Source: Macrotis lagotis (taxonomy: Eukaryota > Chordata > Mammalia > Peramelemorphia > Peramelidae). From it: a stretch of DNA of 64,000 nt. Shown piece by piece: positions 23,061 to 36,211 of the stretch; position 1 is the first letter of the stretch; every line of letters starts with the position of its first letter. The notes beneath the pieces were generated by a model. That model was not told where the DNA came from. It saw only the letters and a list, made by a program, of their open reading frames with translations, and ran no database searches. The position numbers and the translations under genes are program-made. Where the stretch lies: positions 226,052,996 through 226,116,995 of the forward strand of contig NC_133666.1 of the NCBI RefSeq assembly GCF_037893015.1, written 5' to 3'.

Positions 23061-24385
23061 AAGCATCTAGCCAGCAACCTCAAGGAGAAGAACATTTTTT
23101 GGTGAGAGGATCACATGAAATAAAATGGCATGAGAAGGGTCAATTTACCCACTGAGATTGAGTGTCATAGAACAAAAGACATAGTTCCTCTTTGTACAAC
23201 TAATCCCTTTTCTAAATACTTGATATTTCTAAGTTGTGCTTGTTTTTAATCTGTTAAATACACTTAGTGAAAATTTAAACAGGAACTTAAAGATATTTTG
23301 AGATGACTTCAAGTCATATGAAGTGGTAGAGTATATAATTATTTAGAAGTATTGAATTATTGAGTCTATATGTAGAACTATTGAGTATATAACTTTGGAT
23401 CTATGCATATACCGAACACTGTCAGATTATCATTATTTATTTTATCAATCAGGGGATACTAAGAGATTGTTATCATATGGAAGTCCTCAAACTTAGAAAA
23501 GTTGAGGACAGCTGACCAAATGGTTAAATGACTGCATACATCTCTAGATCTTTTACTAGCTATGAAAATCATAGATATGCATGACTCAAACTCAATTTAC
23601 TGCTCCATAAGCAAGCTAAGCTTATCAATCTGCCAAGTGCACAAATATTGTGAGCTGTTTTTGCTATTTGTGAATATATTTGAAAGTAAGGCAATTCATC
23701 AGAAACTTCATAGTATCATTTGCATCATTCAACAATATGGTTTTAAAAGTGAATTCAATAAGCTTAAAACATTCCAGGAAACTCATTAAGTATGAAAGTA
23801 TGATTTGTTTGAGGGATGCAGTTCAGGCCTTTCTTGAGCCTTAGTAAAAGATGGTAAAGGAAGAACCATTTAAAATGTGGTGGGCAAACCCAGCTGTATT
23901 TTGGAATATTGAACACCTCAGAATCAAATATTTTTCAACATTTTTGATGAGCTCAAACCCCAACTGAATTATGCCAAGAACATTTTGCCTTAATTGTTAA
24001 TATCATATGTCATTTAATGAAGTGAATCCATATGTTTATGATTAAATTATGGTTAAATCATCAAAATATTGATTCTTAGGAGCCATTTGATGTCCAAGGA
24101 GTCTTTAGAGCTGCTCCAAGAGAATTTTTTTAAGTCTTCTTAAAAACTGGTTGCCTTATTTTGCCAATAGTTAACAAGCCAGCTCTTGAAGAAAAATTCA
24201 AGTTTGTTTTGAAAACAACACTCATGAATTCTAAAAAGGTTATATATTGGACCCATTAAGTTTTTATATCTCCAATATCTGCACAAGATGAAATATTATT
24301 AATTTGGTTAAAAGACCACCAATCCATATGAATTAGCATGCGAAATTGTCCTAGCATGAAAGTAGCAAAAAATGTTTTATTCTTA
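23061..24385. other. Unclassified AT-rich interval
   Basis: No named repeat or exon is evident. A 75-codon frame (23562-23789) has no recognisable feature. Confidence 0.5.
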
Positions 24386-24389
24386 CTTA

Positions 24390-24480
24390 GTCAATAAGCA
24401 TTTATTAAAACCTTACTTTAAGGCAGGCCCTGTTAAATGCTAAGAATTTAAATGCAAGCAAAAAGAATCTCATTGGTATC
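24390..24480 (-). repeat. L2 3'-end fragment
   Basis: 'tcaataagcatttattaaaa', 'aggcaggccctgttaaatgc' and 'aagaatttaaatgcaagc' follow the reverse complement of the L2 terminus. Confidence 0.65.
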
Positions 24481-26210
24481 TTTGAACAATTATATAGACT
24501 TTCTAGGTATAATTAAATTCAATTAGTGCTTTTAAAATGGTGATTACTTTAGATGTCGTATTTTACACATGTAAATTCATAGACACCTATGTGTAAAGAA
24601 CTCTCCTCAATACATTTTATCCTGCCAATGAAAAAGCCAAACTTCCAAGGGATAAGTGAGCTACCTAAGGAAACTTGTGTAGTACAACTCTGGAGATTTA
24701 TAAATTCAAAGCATTTAAAAAAAATTTTAAATTATGTATACATTTTTAAAATTCATTTTACAAAACAGTTTAATTTTTTTGGTTATTGGTAATAGGTCAT
24801 TTGTCATGAAAGTTATTCTTGATGAAAGAGGAAAAAAATCACCTCTTATTATGCATATAAATAATGTATACATTTATTTATATATTCACATGTTTCTCAA
24901 GTTTGAGAATATGTAAAACAATTTGAACAGCTATTGACATCTGTGAGACTGGAGTATTCATTTTCTCTTTCTATGAGATCTTGCTCAGTTTAAGATCCTC
25001 ACATACAAGACTGTGTTCAGTCTTGGGGAAAGTTTGGCTTTTTTTTTGCCCTTACTATGTTTTCACATCTTTATTCTGAAACTCCAGAGAATATTACTTA
25101 TATTGGTTCCCGTCAAGAAGGGAATATTCAAAGGAGAAAAGATATGAGGTGAGAGTAGAAAGATAATTAGTATATAATGTGCAAAAGGTATAGGGCAGCT
25201 ATTTACTTTGTTCTTTCAAAATAAATATTTGGTACAATGAACTTACAAGTACACGTTAATAAAGACATAATCAGCAGTAATAGCATAATTACTGCAATAA
25301 TTTCCTGGAAAGAACTCAAAACTATGCAATATTTTGCAGGACCATTGCACCAATTTATCTCCACCTTGGTTCTGAAAACAACTTCCTCTAGGCCCTTCCT
25401 ACATGTACCCAGCTCCAAAAAGTGGGAAAGTAGATGCCAGGGAGTCCAAATAGAGAAGGCATCAGTCCCTTAAAAAGTCATCTCAAGTTCTTGATTCAAT
25501 CATCCATACTTCAGAAAGAAACATAAAGCAGACAATACTTAGGCACTCAAGAACTAGACTGAGGCTTACCTAAGTCTACATGTATACCATAACTAGCATT
25601 GCTTGCAGCTGCATTGTTACTGACATACATGGGGAGGGAAGCTATAAGTATTCTCCTATCATTTTTAAAAAGAGGACCTAAGAGTCCTGACACTGAAAGA
25701 GGCAAGGAAGAGAGAAGGAGAGAGTAGTTACAAAGAGGATTAAATTTTTATCTCAAAGTGCAAGTCTTTTAAAGTTGAGCCACATGTTTCTAGAAATTGT
25801 CAGTGTAACAGGATATGTTCAATGGAATAGTTCCTAGGTATTACCCATGCTGTGTAGAGTACTCCATTTCATATCTTTTTTGCATAAGTAAATCACACAG
25901 GAATATTTGGCAAAGCAATTTCAATCAATTTATATCATCTGGAAGAAACTACAGTATTTTAATCAAATCCAAGAAATCTGAACACTGCTTTGCTTCACAA
26001 CTACAAAATAACCAGTTAAATTGGCAAATATTTTTAAAATTCTTTATTTGTTCTAGAAATTAGAGCAGCTTCCTTAATTCTGTTTTTTCGTATCACATCT
26101 ACCTTTTAATTCAACCATAGATTGATCCAATAATAGATTGATTCAATCATAGATTGGATACTGGTATTGATTGTCCACTTATCAAATTAGATATAAATCT
26201 ATTTTGAATG
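24481..26210. other. Unclassified interval
   Basis: I see no named repeat. Short frames at 24589-24916, 25203-25473 and 25815-26063 have no domain or codon signature that would support a gene. Confidence 0.5.
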
Positions 26211-26214
26211 ACCA

Positions 26215-26540
26215 ATAAAATAGATGGCATAGTCAGGATCTGTAAATATTTTGATGGGTTAGAGTTATGGGCTGAATCAAATAACATGAAGATTAATAGG
26301 GATAAATGTGAATCTTATACTTGGATATTTAAAAATGGGCTTTGCTAATGTTAGATGAGCTAGGAATGGTGAGATAGGAATTTTTAGGGAAAAAGTGGGT
26401 TTAATGGATTGAAAACTCATTATGAACCATATCATAACATGGTATCCTAGAAATATAATGTTCTCTTGGGTTGCATTAAGAGAAACATAGCTTCTGGAAA
26501 ATAAGAAAATGATTTGTCTAGTTCTGAAATATGAACGTTG
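26215..26540 (+). repeat. L3/CR1-clade LINE fragment
   Basis: The order 'aatagggataaatgtgaatc' then 'ttatacttggatattt' then 'ttgggttgcattaagagaaa' follows the terminal coding region of ancient mammalian L3/CR1 elements. It is strongly diverged. Confidence 0.55.
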
Positions 26541-26689
26541 TTGTATCTCACTATTTAAATTTTACTGTCTATTTCTCTCTAAAAGTCATTAAACATTTCC
26601 TTTAAATATTTGCATGATATAACAATCAGTGAATATGTAATAAGTATTAATTAATTTAAATTCATTTTCTATGCTATCTTCAGCATAAT

Positions 26690-27480
26690 GTAGTTTCTTT
26701 ATCACTTTTAATCATCTATTTTTTATCTCTTTGTTGGAGATCATTTTTACATCTGCCATTTTGAATTCATTTCAAGAATAAATGAATCTTGTTACAGTTC
26801 CTTGTTATAACTGTAAGTTTTGTTTCTTGTAAACAACATATTTTCCAATTTTGTTTTCTAATCCATCATGCTGTACTTTTCTATTTTATGAGTGGTTTCT
26901 TCCCATTCACATTTATGTTTGTAGCTATGATACACATATGGATTTAGGTAAGCCTAATTGTTAATCATGTATTTCTCTCCATCCTTTTCTTCTTCCTTTT
27001 GCTTCCTGACCCCTCTTTAAACAATGATTATTTAAAAAGGACAAGTGTTTTGTGCTTGTTGTAATCAAATTTGATGCCCCTCCCCCTTTCTTTTCCCTTA
27101 TTGAAAACCCAGTCCCCCTTTTTTCCCCTTTGTACTCCAATTTATGATTCTACCCTCCAAGTTTGGAGTTTTTTTTTTTGATTATATTGAATCCTCTTTT
27201 CCTCTCATCCATTAGTTTCTCTCTTCCCATTTTCCAAAATTCCCTGTTGAATTGACTGTATTCCAAAAGCAAACTTTTTTTGTGAATCTGTATGCCTTTC
27301 CTTTTTCTATCAATTCAGATTAATGTATCCTATTATATTTATTATCTCTCCCTCTTCTCATCTGTATATATATTTTTAATCTTGAATACTAGTCATGTGA
27401 CATGTTCTCCCTTCCCTTCTTCCCCAATGTGAGCCTTTTCCCCCTTTTCATCCAATAACTAGGATCTGAATTTGCAAGTC
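26690..27480 (-). mobile_element. L1 fragment (ORF2 start and inter-ORF spacer)
   Basis: On the minus strand, sequence around 26830-26940 matches the start of marsupial L1 ORF2 (the NVNG...PIK region, with its 'tgttgtttacaagaaac'-type text). The T/C-rich plus strand at 26980-27440 resembles the purine-rich inter-ORF spacer. The upstream ORF1 is not visible. Confidence 0.55.
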
Positions 27481-27495
27481 CACACTACTGTCAGA

Positions 27496-27717
27496 TTAAC
27501 AGAGTTGTAGATCAACTTGTTCCACAGTCCTTGCCCTCATCACTTGCCTGTGAACTGAATTAATGATCTTGGACTGGAAGACTGCCCTCTGGGCTTTCTT
27601 TTTAGATTTCCTAATCACTAATTTGTCTGTTGCTTTTAAATCTTTGTGGAGCAAATATGAGTAGAACCAGATTGCACTATTTCTTCCCTTTGTACTATCT
27701 TTGCTGGTCCTGTCCAA
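27496..27717 (-). other. Unrecognised 73-codon open frame
   Basis: The frame encodes a basic peptide with VIRKSKKKAQRAVFQ and is more GC-rich than its surroundings. It sits immediately upstream, on the same strand, of an L1 fragment. I do not recognise it. It could be a scrap of a processed pseudogene, an L1 5' region or chance. Confidence 0.3.
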
Positions 27718-27719
27718 GA

Positions 27720-28585
27720 TAACCTGTTTCTTAACACAATACTATCAAATTTTCTCTATATATTTTGAATTTAAACAGAATAAATATTCCTAGAAAAGAA
27801 AACATTTTCTTTGCATAAAATACAGGTGCGGGTAAAGTACAGCCAAGGAAAAGCTTTCATAAACATTTGTCCTTCTTTCCAATGGAATGAAACAGAGCCA
27901 AACAATACAATCTGCCTCTCAGTACTTCTTCATCACTCAAATCGAGATGGCTTCTTGCAGATTTGATACAAAGAAATAACTAATTCATATTCCCTTTAAA
28001 AAATATTTATTGAATGCTTTCTATATGTAAGACAATGTGCTAGGCTAAATTAAGTTAACATAAAACTTCCAGGAGGCCAAGCCAATGGAAGCGAAAACAA
28101 ATTGAAAGGTAGTTAGCTGCTTTCCTGTTCTGTGTTTGCTCAGCAAAGATGATTTTAAGATCAAAAAGTTTTGCTGAGCTTTGCATTAGAAACTGGTGTT
28201 TTATATTCTGGTCTTCTCTGTTGATTATATAATACTAGAGTTTTCCCTACCAAGTCTACTTTGTTCTGGAAAAATGTTTTCTCCAGTAAAAAAAGGAGGC
28301 AATCTTCATCTCTGTCTATCCTTTGAGGTACCCCAAAGCACTGAAGTTCATTTCTGGTTGGGCTAACAAGACTCCATCACAATAGCTATCCTCTCAGACG
28401 AGAAAAGCTTATATTCATTAAGAAATGAGAGCAACTACCTTGTCAAGATGATTTTAGCTGTACAGTTTTTAACATCAAGAAAATTTTCCATTGGAGCTAT
28501 ACAATCCTCTTTAAAATGGAGTATTTTCCTTTTCTTTCTCCTAATACTTATCTCCCTAAATTACCTTCATTGATAACCAATAATA
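27720..28585. other. Unclassified interval with short L2 piece
   Basis: Mostly unassigned. A short L2 3'-end piece in reverse complement lies at 27995-28045 ('aatatttattgaatgctttc', 'gacaatgtgctagg'). Confidence 0.5.
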
Positions 28586-28587
28586 GA

Positions 28588-28790
28588 GTTTATATGACTC
28601 TTTTAAAGTTTTCAAAGTATTTTATAAATATCTCATTAATCCTCAATTCTAGATGTTAAGTATTATTATTATCCTCAATTCTCAAATGAGGAAATTTAGA
28701 CAAAATAAAATGACTTGTTTAGTGTCATGGAACTGAGGGTAAATCAGAACTCTTATCTATCTGGTTCCATGTCCAGTTCTACATATAATC
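28588..28790 (-). repeat. MIR-type SINE, antisense
   Basis: 'aaagtattttataaatatct', 'tattattatcctcaattctc' and 'aaatgaggaaatttagac' give the reverse-complement MIR order, ending near 'tctggttccatgtcc'. Confidence 0.7.
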
Positions 28791-28797
28791 ACTCTAG

Positions 28798-28920
28798 ATA
28801 GAATCTAGGCTCCTTTAGGATAAGGATCATTTCACTTTTGTCTTAATATACCTACAAAAATATATCCAGCACATAGTGTAGTTTCTTAATGTTTGTTGAT
28901 TAAATGATTGCCTAATAGGC
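28798..28920 (+). repeat. L2 LINE 3' end
   Basis: 'aggctcctttaggataagga', then 'tatatccagcacatagtgta', then 'taatgtttgttgattaaatg' reproduces the L2 terminus in sense orientation. Confidence 0.8.
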
Positions 28921-29398
28921 TGGCCACGCCAACAATCACATATGTTCTCTGTTCCTTCCTTACTTCCCCTATAGGGAAGTGAGTTGGAATCATTATATTC
29001 CAGTCCACTTCACTTGTGCCAATATTAATCATCTCAAGTCTGAATTCCCATTAGTGTACATGCTCCTATGCACTATGTGGTTATAAGAATTATCTTCAGC
29101 ATTGACATTCCTTCATATGAATGCATTCTGACATCTAGTGCAATAGCGGATAAGCTCTATGTTTCTTGTTTCTCTTTTCACCAAGAATGCTTTACTTGTT
29201 GATAAAGATTCTAAGGTTTATTTTTAGAATTGTCCTGCCTGGTTTCCATGTTTGTAATCAAATTCACTTTGAATAACATCTTTTTTGGTCATTTATATAT
29301 TCTATCTATACAGTGATTAAAGTTCTTCATCTAAAATTTGTAATAGATATGTTATTAAATATAAAATTCACTGAAAGTGCCAAATAATCAACTGGTAA
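28921..29398. other. Unclassified interval
   Basis: No repeat family or exon recognised. Confidence 0.5.
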
Positions 29399-29399
29399 G

Positions 29400-29765
29400 A
29401 TTTTAATTAGTACTTACTCTTTGTAAGACCCTGTGCTAGATACTAGGAATATAAAAGCAAAAATAAATAATCCCTGACTCAAGGAGTTTTATTTTGTGCA
29501 GGAAACTATTCATGTTTTCTTTCAGAAAATATATAGCTGTTAAGTCAGATAAACAAACATTTATTAAGTGCACACTACATCCAAGATCTTGGACTAAGTT
29601 CTGGGGAAACTAAGGCACAAACTAATTGGAACAAAATAGAAACAAATATGTGCAAACAAGCTATATACAGGATAAACTAGAGAAAATCAACAGAGGAAAG
29701 GCATTGGGCGGGTGGGAAAAAGTTTCTTGTTTAAGGTAAGATTTTAGTTGAAATTTGTAAAAACA
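29400..29765 (-). repeat. Two adjoining L2 3'-end fragments
   Basis: The first (29400-29505) reads 'aagaccctgtgctagatact' and 'tgactcaaggagttttattt'. The second (29550-29765) starts again with 'aacaaacatttattaagtgc' and runs through 'atacaggataaactagagaa' to 'taagattttagttgaaattt'. Two starts mean two insertions or a duplication. Confidence 0.7.
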
Positions 29766-30755
29766 GCAATTACAAGTATGTAAAAATGTCAATTCATATT
29801 AGTTTTTATTCTTGTAGCATATCTAAAAAGAAACTATTACAATGATGTTGTTTGCCTTAATAGGAAAAAAACTCTAGTTGTGGATTCAGAAGATATGAGT
29901 TCTGGTCCTGTATCTCTTATTTGTTATCTATACAGGAGTGGGCAAATAATCTATGTGACTCAATTTCCATACTTGTAAAATGTTTGCTGGCATGTATGCG
30001 CACAATTTTAACTATATTATCGCATCATGGGTCTACAAAAGTTAACTCAGAAGAGTGTAAACTCTGATAGTTTATATCATCCTAGAATAGGCTAGAGTTT
30101 AGTCCTCACGACAGACTATTTTCCTTGCTTAAGAACCAGTACATATAGCCTGCCACCAGAGAATTAATTCATGGGTTAAAATGACCCAGAATATGATGGG
30201 GAAAAAACTGAAATGGTCCTTAATCCTGTGGAGTTCCCTTCCATCTCTTCAGTAATTAAGAATAACAGTTTTTAATTTAATTTTTAATATACTCAATATA
30301 TTCAATGACCAACAATTCATTATTTTTATGCAAGAAACTGATCATACTTATATTATTGTTTGCAGTACAGTTGAAATCAGAAGATATAAGGACAATGCAT
30401 CTTAGGGGAATGAGGAACCCCCTCTACCACCCTACCTCAAGTTTCTATTTGAAGAGATGAATGACTAGTTAGCTTATTTATTTGCTCCAGAACAACACAA
30501 TATCTACTGTAGGACATGAGGAAGTAGAGAAATTCTTTGAAGAACCTAATAAGATGCTCCAAATGGTCACCATATATCTTCATACAAACAACTTCAATGT
30601 AAGTGTTTATATAGTGTAGGAAAGATGAATAATCAAGAAACTAGCAAAGCTCTATTCAACAAGTTTGAATACACAGTTCAGCCTTAAGAAATGAAAGGAC
30701 TTATAGGCCCCAATCTTAACTACTATACAGAAACCTCACAAATTAAATACATGAT
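29766..30755. other. Unclassified interval
   Basis: About 1 kb with no recognised repeat or exon before the L1 that follows. Confidence 0.5.
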
Positions 30756-31373
30756 GTCTCTCCTTAAGAAGTGAGCCAAAAAGAAACAATTCAAATATCA
30801 TGGAACCATCATCAGGCTTCCACAAGATTTAGCACCTTCTGTGTTAAAAGATTCATAATATGAAATTCCACAAGGAAAAAGGGTTAGGATTTCAACAATT
30901 GTAACATACCTGGATATAATCCTTCAGGGGAAAAATGAACGTTCAATAAAATTAAAGATTTTCAAGCATTCTAGTGAAGATGATACTTGTATCTTCTAAG
31001 AGCTTTGTCATTATTAGCATAGTTAGAAGTTATAAGATAGTTAGAAAGACAGATGGGATGTTACTTTATAAAAACTATGATCTAAAACAATGAAGGGATA
31101 AAAAAGAATGCTGTAGTGAGAGAAAGTGGAAGGAGAGGAAGAATAGGAACAATTATATCTCAAAAAAAATCACAAAAAAGGAGAGTTAGGAAGCATGTGA
31201 ACATTATTTTCATAGAAACTGAGTCAAAAAGAAAATAACTTACACATTTATTTGAAATCTATCTCAAGGAAATTGAAGGAGAAGGGGATAAAGGGAGAGC
31301 ACTGATTGAAGAGAGGGTAGTTTAAGGCAAGTAACTTCAGAAGAAAAATAGACTTTTGAGGAGGGACAGAGGG

Positions 31374-31409
<36 letters not shown>

Positions 31410-31450
31410 CAGAGAGACAGAGAGACAGAGACAGAGAGAGAGAGAGAGAA
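31374..31450. repeat. (GA)n/(GACA) microsatellite
   Basis: A GA array interrupted by several GACA steps. It expanded inside the purine-rich inter-ORF spacer of the L1. The Ser/Leu-rich minus-strand frame at 31264-31491 is its translation shadow. Confidence 0.95.
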
Positions 31451-31517
31451 GAGAATAAACAAGAAAAATAAAAGGATAGAAGCAAATGCATAGTTAATAA
31501 TCATAAATATTTTTTAT

Positions 31518-31652
31518 TAGGCAATGGGGTTAAGTAACTTGCCCAAAGTCACACAGACAGGTAATTATTAACTGTCTGAGGCCAGATTTGAACTCAGGTC
31601 CTCCTAACTCCAGGGTGGGTGCTCTATCCACTGTGTCACCTAGCTGTTCCCG
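31518..31652 (-). mobile_element. CORE-SINE in L1 just before ORF2
   Basis: The plus strand reads 'ggcaatggggttaagtaact', 'gtctgaggccagatttgaac' and 'ctctatccactgtgtcacct', a SINE in reverse complement. A weak 12-bp target duplication with two mismatches is possible around 'aataatcataaa' and 'aatcatcataac'. Confidence 0.88.
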
Positions 31653-34261
31653 AATCATCATAACTTTGTAAATAGGATGAGCTCACCCATAAAATGAATT
31701 TTGATAACAGAATGGATTAAAAGCCAGAATCCAAAAGTATGTTGTTTCCTTGAAACAATGTAAATTTGAAACAGAAGGATATACAGAGAAAAATTAGGGA
31801 CTGGAGCAGAAACTATTATGTTTCAACTTAAGTAGAGAGCAGTAGCAATCATGATCTCAGACAACACAAAAATAAAAAGGAGCCTAAATAAATGAAAGGA
31901 GCAGAGTAACTACATAGAAAATGAAATAAAATCATAAATATATTTGGTATTTACATATATGTGTGTGCATGTGTATGTATATGTCTGTGTCTGTGTTTGT
32001 ATGTGTGTGTGAATATTTATACAGCAAATGGCATAGCATTTCAATTTTCAAAGGAAAAGTCAAATGAGTTAAATGAGAAAATAGACAATAACAATATACC
32101 AGTAGGTGACATCAACTTTTCCTCTCAGAACTAGATAAATCTAACTATAAAATAAATTAGAGAGAAGTTAAGGAGATAAATCTGATTTTTAAAAAATTAT
32201 ATATGGTAGATTTCTGGTGAAACTTGCAGGGGAATACAACAGTATATACATTTTTTCTAAACTTTACATGACAGTTTCCCCCATATTGGTCATTTGTTAG
32301 GGCATTAAAATCTCACATACAATGAAAATATCATAAACATATTTTTAGATGATAATTCAACAAAATATATTTAATAAATATCTATTGAAATAAAAGAAAA
32401 AATAATCTACTCCTAAATAATGAATGAGTCAAGGAATAAATTATAGAAATAATAGATAATTTTATTAAAGAGAATGACAACAATGCTACAATATTCCATA
32501 ATTTATAGGGTACATCCAAAGTAGTATTCAAAGGAAAATTTATAACTCTAAATGCTTAGTTAAATAAAATAGAGAAAGAGCAGTTCAATGAATTAGGTTG
32601 AATTAAAAAAAATTAGAAAAAGAACAAATTAAAGATCCCTATTAAAAACCAAATGGAGAATTCTTAAAATCAAAGGAATAATTAATAAAATTGAATATTA
32701 AAAACTGAGTCAAAACATTGAACTAACAGAACTATCAGTTATTTTTGCGAAAAATAAAATATAAACCTTTGGTTATTTTTATGTAAAGAAGAAGACCAAA
32801 TTATCAGAATCAAAATGAAAAGGATAAATTCACCATCAATTAATAGGAGTTGTGCTTCCCAGTCAAATACTGTTTAATCTGTCACTCTAAGTAAAATGAA
32901 TTAACATTATAAAATATAAATTGCCCAATTAACAAGAGAATATAGATTATCCTAGAAAGTGATATAGAACAATGCATAAATGAGTCAGCTAGGAAAAAAG
33001 TCCCAGGACCAAAGGGATTCACAAGTGAATTCCATTAAATATTTAAACAACTATTCTAATACTTTATAAAGTATTTAAAAATAGATATAAGAGTAGTCCT
33101 ACTAATTTTTTTATCTCACAAATATGATGTTGATACCAAAACCAGGAAAAAAGCAATAGTAGAGAAAAAAAACCTAAAAACCAAATTTCTTAATGAATAT
33201 TGATTCAAAAACAAATAAAAATATTATCAAGGAGATTTTAGCAATATAATACAAAACTATACTTTATGATCAGTGGAATTTATACCAGAAATGGATGACT
33301 GATTTAATATTATCACAGCTGACCTTATGAATAGACCATATCAATTGACCATAATTGATCATATCAATAACAAAACCAATAAAATCATAAGATTATCTCA
33401 ATAGATGCATACAAAGTTTTTAACCAAACCCATCACCCATTCCTAGTAAAAACACTAGGAAACATAGGAACAAAGAACCCTTTCTTAAAGTAGAATCAGT
33501 ATAAAACCAGGAGAAAGCATTATCTGCAATGTATATATGGTAGAAGCCTTCCCAGTAAGATGAGGGGTAAAGTGATTACTACGACTATTCAATATTATAT
33601 TAGAAAGAAAGTGAAGGAATTAGAATAGACAAGGAAGAAACAAATCCATTACTTTTTCTTTGCATGTGATATGATGGCATACTTAGGGGGTCTAGAGAAT
33701 AAATTTTAAAAGCAGTTGAAACAATATAAAATAAATCCATAGAAAACATCAACATATATATATGTATATATCACCAGCAAAAATCCAGCAGCAAGAGATA
33801 AAGAAATTCTATTTAAAATAATTATAGATAATATAATATAGTTGGGAGATTGTCTTCCAAGACAAACTAAGGAATTTTATGAACTCAATTCTAAAACATC
33901 TTTTACACAAATATAGATCAAATGATTTGAGAAATATTTATTGATCATGAGTTGATTGAACCAATATAATAAAAATGAAATTTCTACCTATATTAATTTA
34001 AAAAATAAAAAAAATTCACTTGTAAAAATATTAATATTACCAAGGGAAGACATAAAAAATTGTTGATGAAAAGCATCCTGGCAATGCTGAACTTTATTAC
34101 AAAGTGGTAATTACAAAAACAATTTAGTAATGACTAAGAAATAGGTAGATCAGTGGAATAAATTAGGTACACAATGCACAATTGTAAAGGACCATAATAA
34201 CTTAGTATTTGATACACCCAAAGATTCAAACTTTGGAAATTCACACTATATATAACAAGAA

Positions 34262-34345
34262 AACTAAGTGTTTGAAGTGAGATATGAACTCAGCTCTTCC
34301 TGACTTTATATCAAATATTCTATCCTTTGAGCTACCTAATCCCCT
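34262..34345 (-). mobile_element. Partial CORE-SINE
   Basis: Only the head-proximal half remains: 'gatatgaactcagctcttcc' to 'atcctttgagctacctaatc' in reverse complement. It abuts the broken 3' edge of the L1. Confidence 0.7.
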
Positions 34346-34364
34346 CTAAGGGGTTTAAGTGACT

Positions 34365-34557
34365 CATTAAAGCAGGGGTAGGAAACATTGTTTCTGCCAA
34401 GGATTTTTATAATGTCATTCATAGGCCATATAAAAGTATCTTCTTAAAAACCCTAATCCTAAAAAGGTTCTGGATTTATTGATTTTTGAGTCCCATCTGA
34501 AGCTGCCTTGGTAGCACCTGGTCAACAGGCAAGAAGTCCCCAGTCCCTGCTATAAAG
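34365..34557. mobile_element. Short hAT-like DNA transposon (MITE)
   Basis: The 177-bp segment 34373-34549 starts CAGGGGTAGG and ends CCCCAGTCCCTG, so both termini begin CAGGG when read inward, as in hAT elements. Flanking 8-bp sequences CATTAAAG (34365-34372) and CTATAAAG (34550-34557) agree at six positions, fitting the 8-bp hAT target duplication. It has no coding capacity. Confidence 0.6.
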
Positions 34558-34910
34558 GTATTTTTTCTTTATGTCTACTATAATATATTCAAAACATGGA
34601 AAATTCCTTGTCTATTTTAGAGAAATCATGGTACTATTTAGAGAGATAAAATTGGATTGAATTAGTACACAATTAATTTTGAAAGACCAAGAGGAAGTTC
34701 ATTAGCATACCAAATGAATTCCTTATGATGAAATTATGGCAAGAAATATACAATAGTAAAATAGGGTGAGAACATGTGGGTGGGTTGTAATCTTCACCAC
34801 AGAAGGATAAACCCAAACTGATGATATCACAAATCTACTGGAACACTCTCTTAGAGAAAGAATGTGAGTAAAGCAGGTACAAAGAAAGCATTGTAGTGAT
34901 ACTGACCATT
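34558..34910. other. Unclassified interval
   Basis: No gene or named repeat recognised. Confidence 0.5.
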
Positions 34911-34911
34911 A

Positions 34912-35085
34912 GAAGGTTCCTAGCATAGATAGGTAGTCTTGGAGTAAGAGAAGCCCAATTCAAATATCCTATCTTTGACTGTGTGTGCCTGGGAAAATGC
35001 CTTAAACTTTCTGAATCTTGGATTCCCTAATTGTAAAATGAAAGAGCTTGTCCTAGTGGCTTCCTAAAGCTCTAAATCTTTAACC
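34912..35085 (+). repeat. MIR-type SINE
   Basis: The order 'ggagtaagagaagcccaatt', 'gactgtgtgtgcctgggaaa', 'gattccctaattgtaaaatg' and 'agctctaaatc' is the sense MIR-class order in its marsupial form. Confidence 0.7.
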
Positions 35086-36210
35086 TATGGGCTTATTTTT
35101 CCAGTGAAAGGAGAGCAGACATTGAATCAGAGGATAAACTACATGCTTATCAAGGATCTTTTCCAGATGAATAGTCTGACAACAGATATGTCTGGTATTA
35201 ACAAATAACGATAATAAAACTATGTTAGCAAGGCAAAAATGGATAGTAGGGTATATCTGTGTTTTGGGTGTGGAGACAAAGCAGAACATACTGGGTTAGC
35301 AAATAATTTATTTAGTTTTGCCCTGAGGTAAAAAAATGAATTAATGATGCTAATTTCTATTAAAGAATTCATTATGAAATTATTCACAGAACCTTGACTC
35401 TCCTACTGGAACTTCTTAAAATCTGTTGCTTTAGATATTCCTTGATCAATTCAAAATATTATTTTTAATATCCTGTGAAATCTATGACAAATCATTTCAC
35501 TTTATTCCATATGGAACAAATGTATAGCAACCAGAAAAGAAGAGGTTAAAGAAAGAAAATCAGATGAACAAATCTGTCTCCTTAAATAGTATCAAATTTG
35601 AATTGAATTTGGAAATTTATAATTAAAGGTATTTCTTTAAAAGAAAATATTATTTTTATCTTCCAGTTTTGGGGGGCTGTAATCTTCTAGCTCTACTAGA
35701 TCTGTTATGGGAAAAATGCAAAAAAATGAAGTTCCTAAGCAATGAGATTATACCTCTACTTATAAGTTGTTGCTATACCTGTACTTGTAAATCCTGCCCA
35801 ATTAACTTGTGTCAGTGGAATGGAAGATTGTATTGAAAAAAAAACAAACTCAGTGGGATAAAAAAAGAATTCTATTTTATGATCTCAAAATATCTCTTGT
35901 AATTTGAAACATAACACCCCTAATACACAAATAAACCTAACTTTAGCAGATGTCTCAAATGCTTATAACAAGAAGTTCCTTAACAGTCCTTTAAATGGCA
36001 ACTTTTTTGCCCTTTGGCTCTTTTTTAATAACTGATATTGTTCATGGGCACAGTAATGTGAAAGAAAAAATAGAGTCACCTTGGGATCATAAACATTCAG
36101 GAAACACTTTAGAGGACATTTAGGCTAGTGGTTCTCAAACTTTTCTTGCCTATGTCAGAGTTACCTAGATAGCATAGATTCAATAAGACATGATTTCAAT
36201 ATGGCCTTAG
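35086..36210. other. Unclassified AT-rich interval
   Basis: No repeat family or exon is recognised. A minus-strand frame at 35080-35289 has no support. Confidence 0.5.
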
Positions 36211-36211
36211 A

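Larger units (their letters stand above)
30760..34255 (+). mobile_element. L1 body truncated at both ends
   Basis: It begins in the ORF1 C-terminal domain ('aagaaacaattcaaatatca' near 30781) and has a purine-rich inter-ORF spacer (31000-31500) holding a (GA)n array. ORF2 starts near 31660. Later ORF2 text includes RDKEG-like and LSELDKSN-like wording (about 32115-32150) and the reverse transcriptase box near 33660, where FADD has become FACD. It stops near 34255 in the C-terminal half of ORF2. Stops are frequent. A SINE splits it at 31518-31652. Confidence 0.85.
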
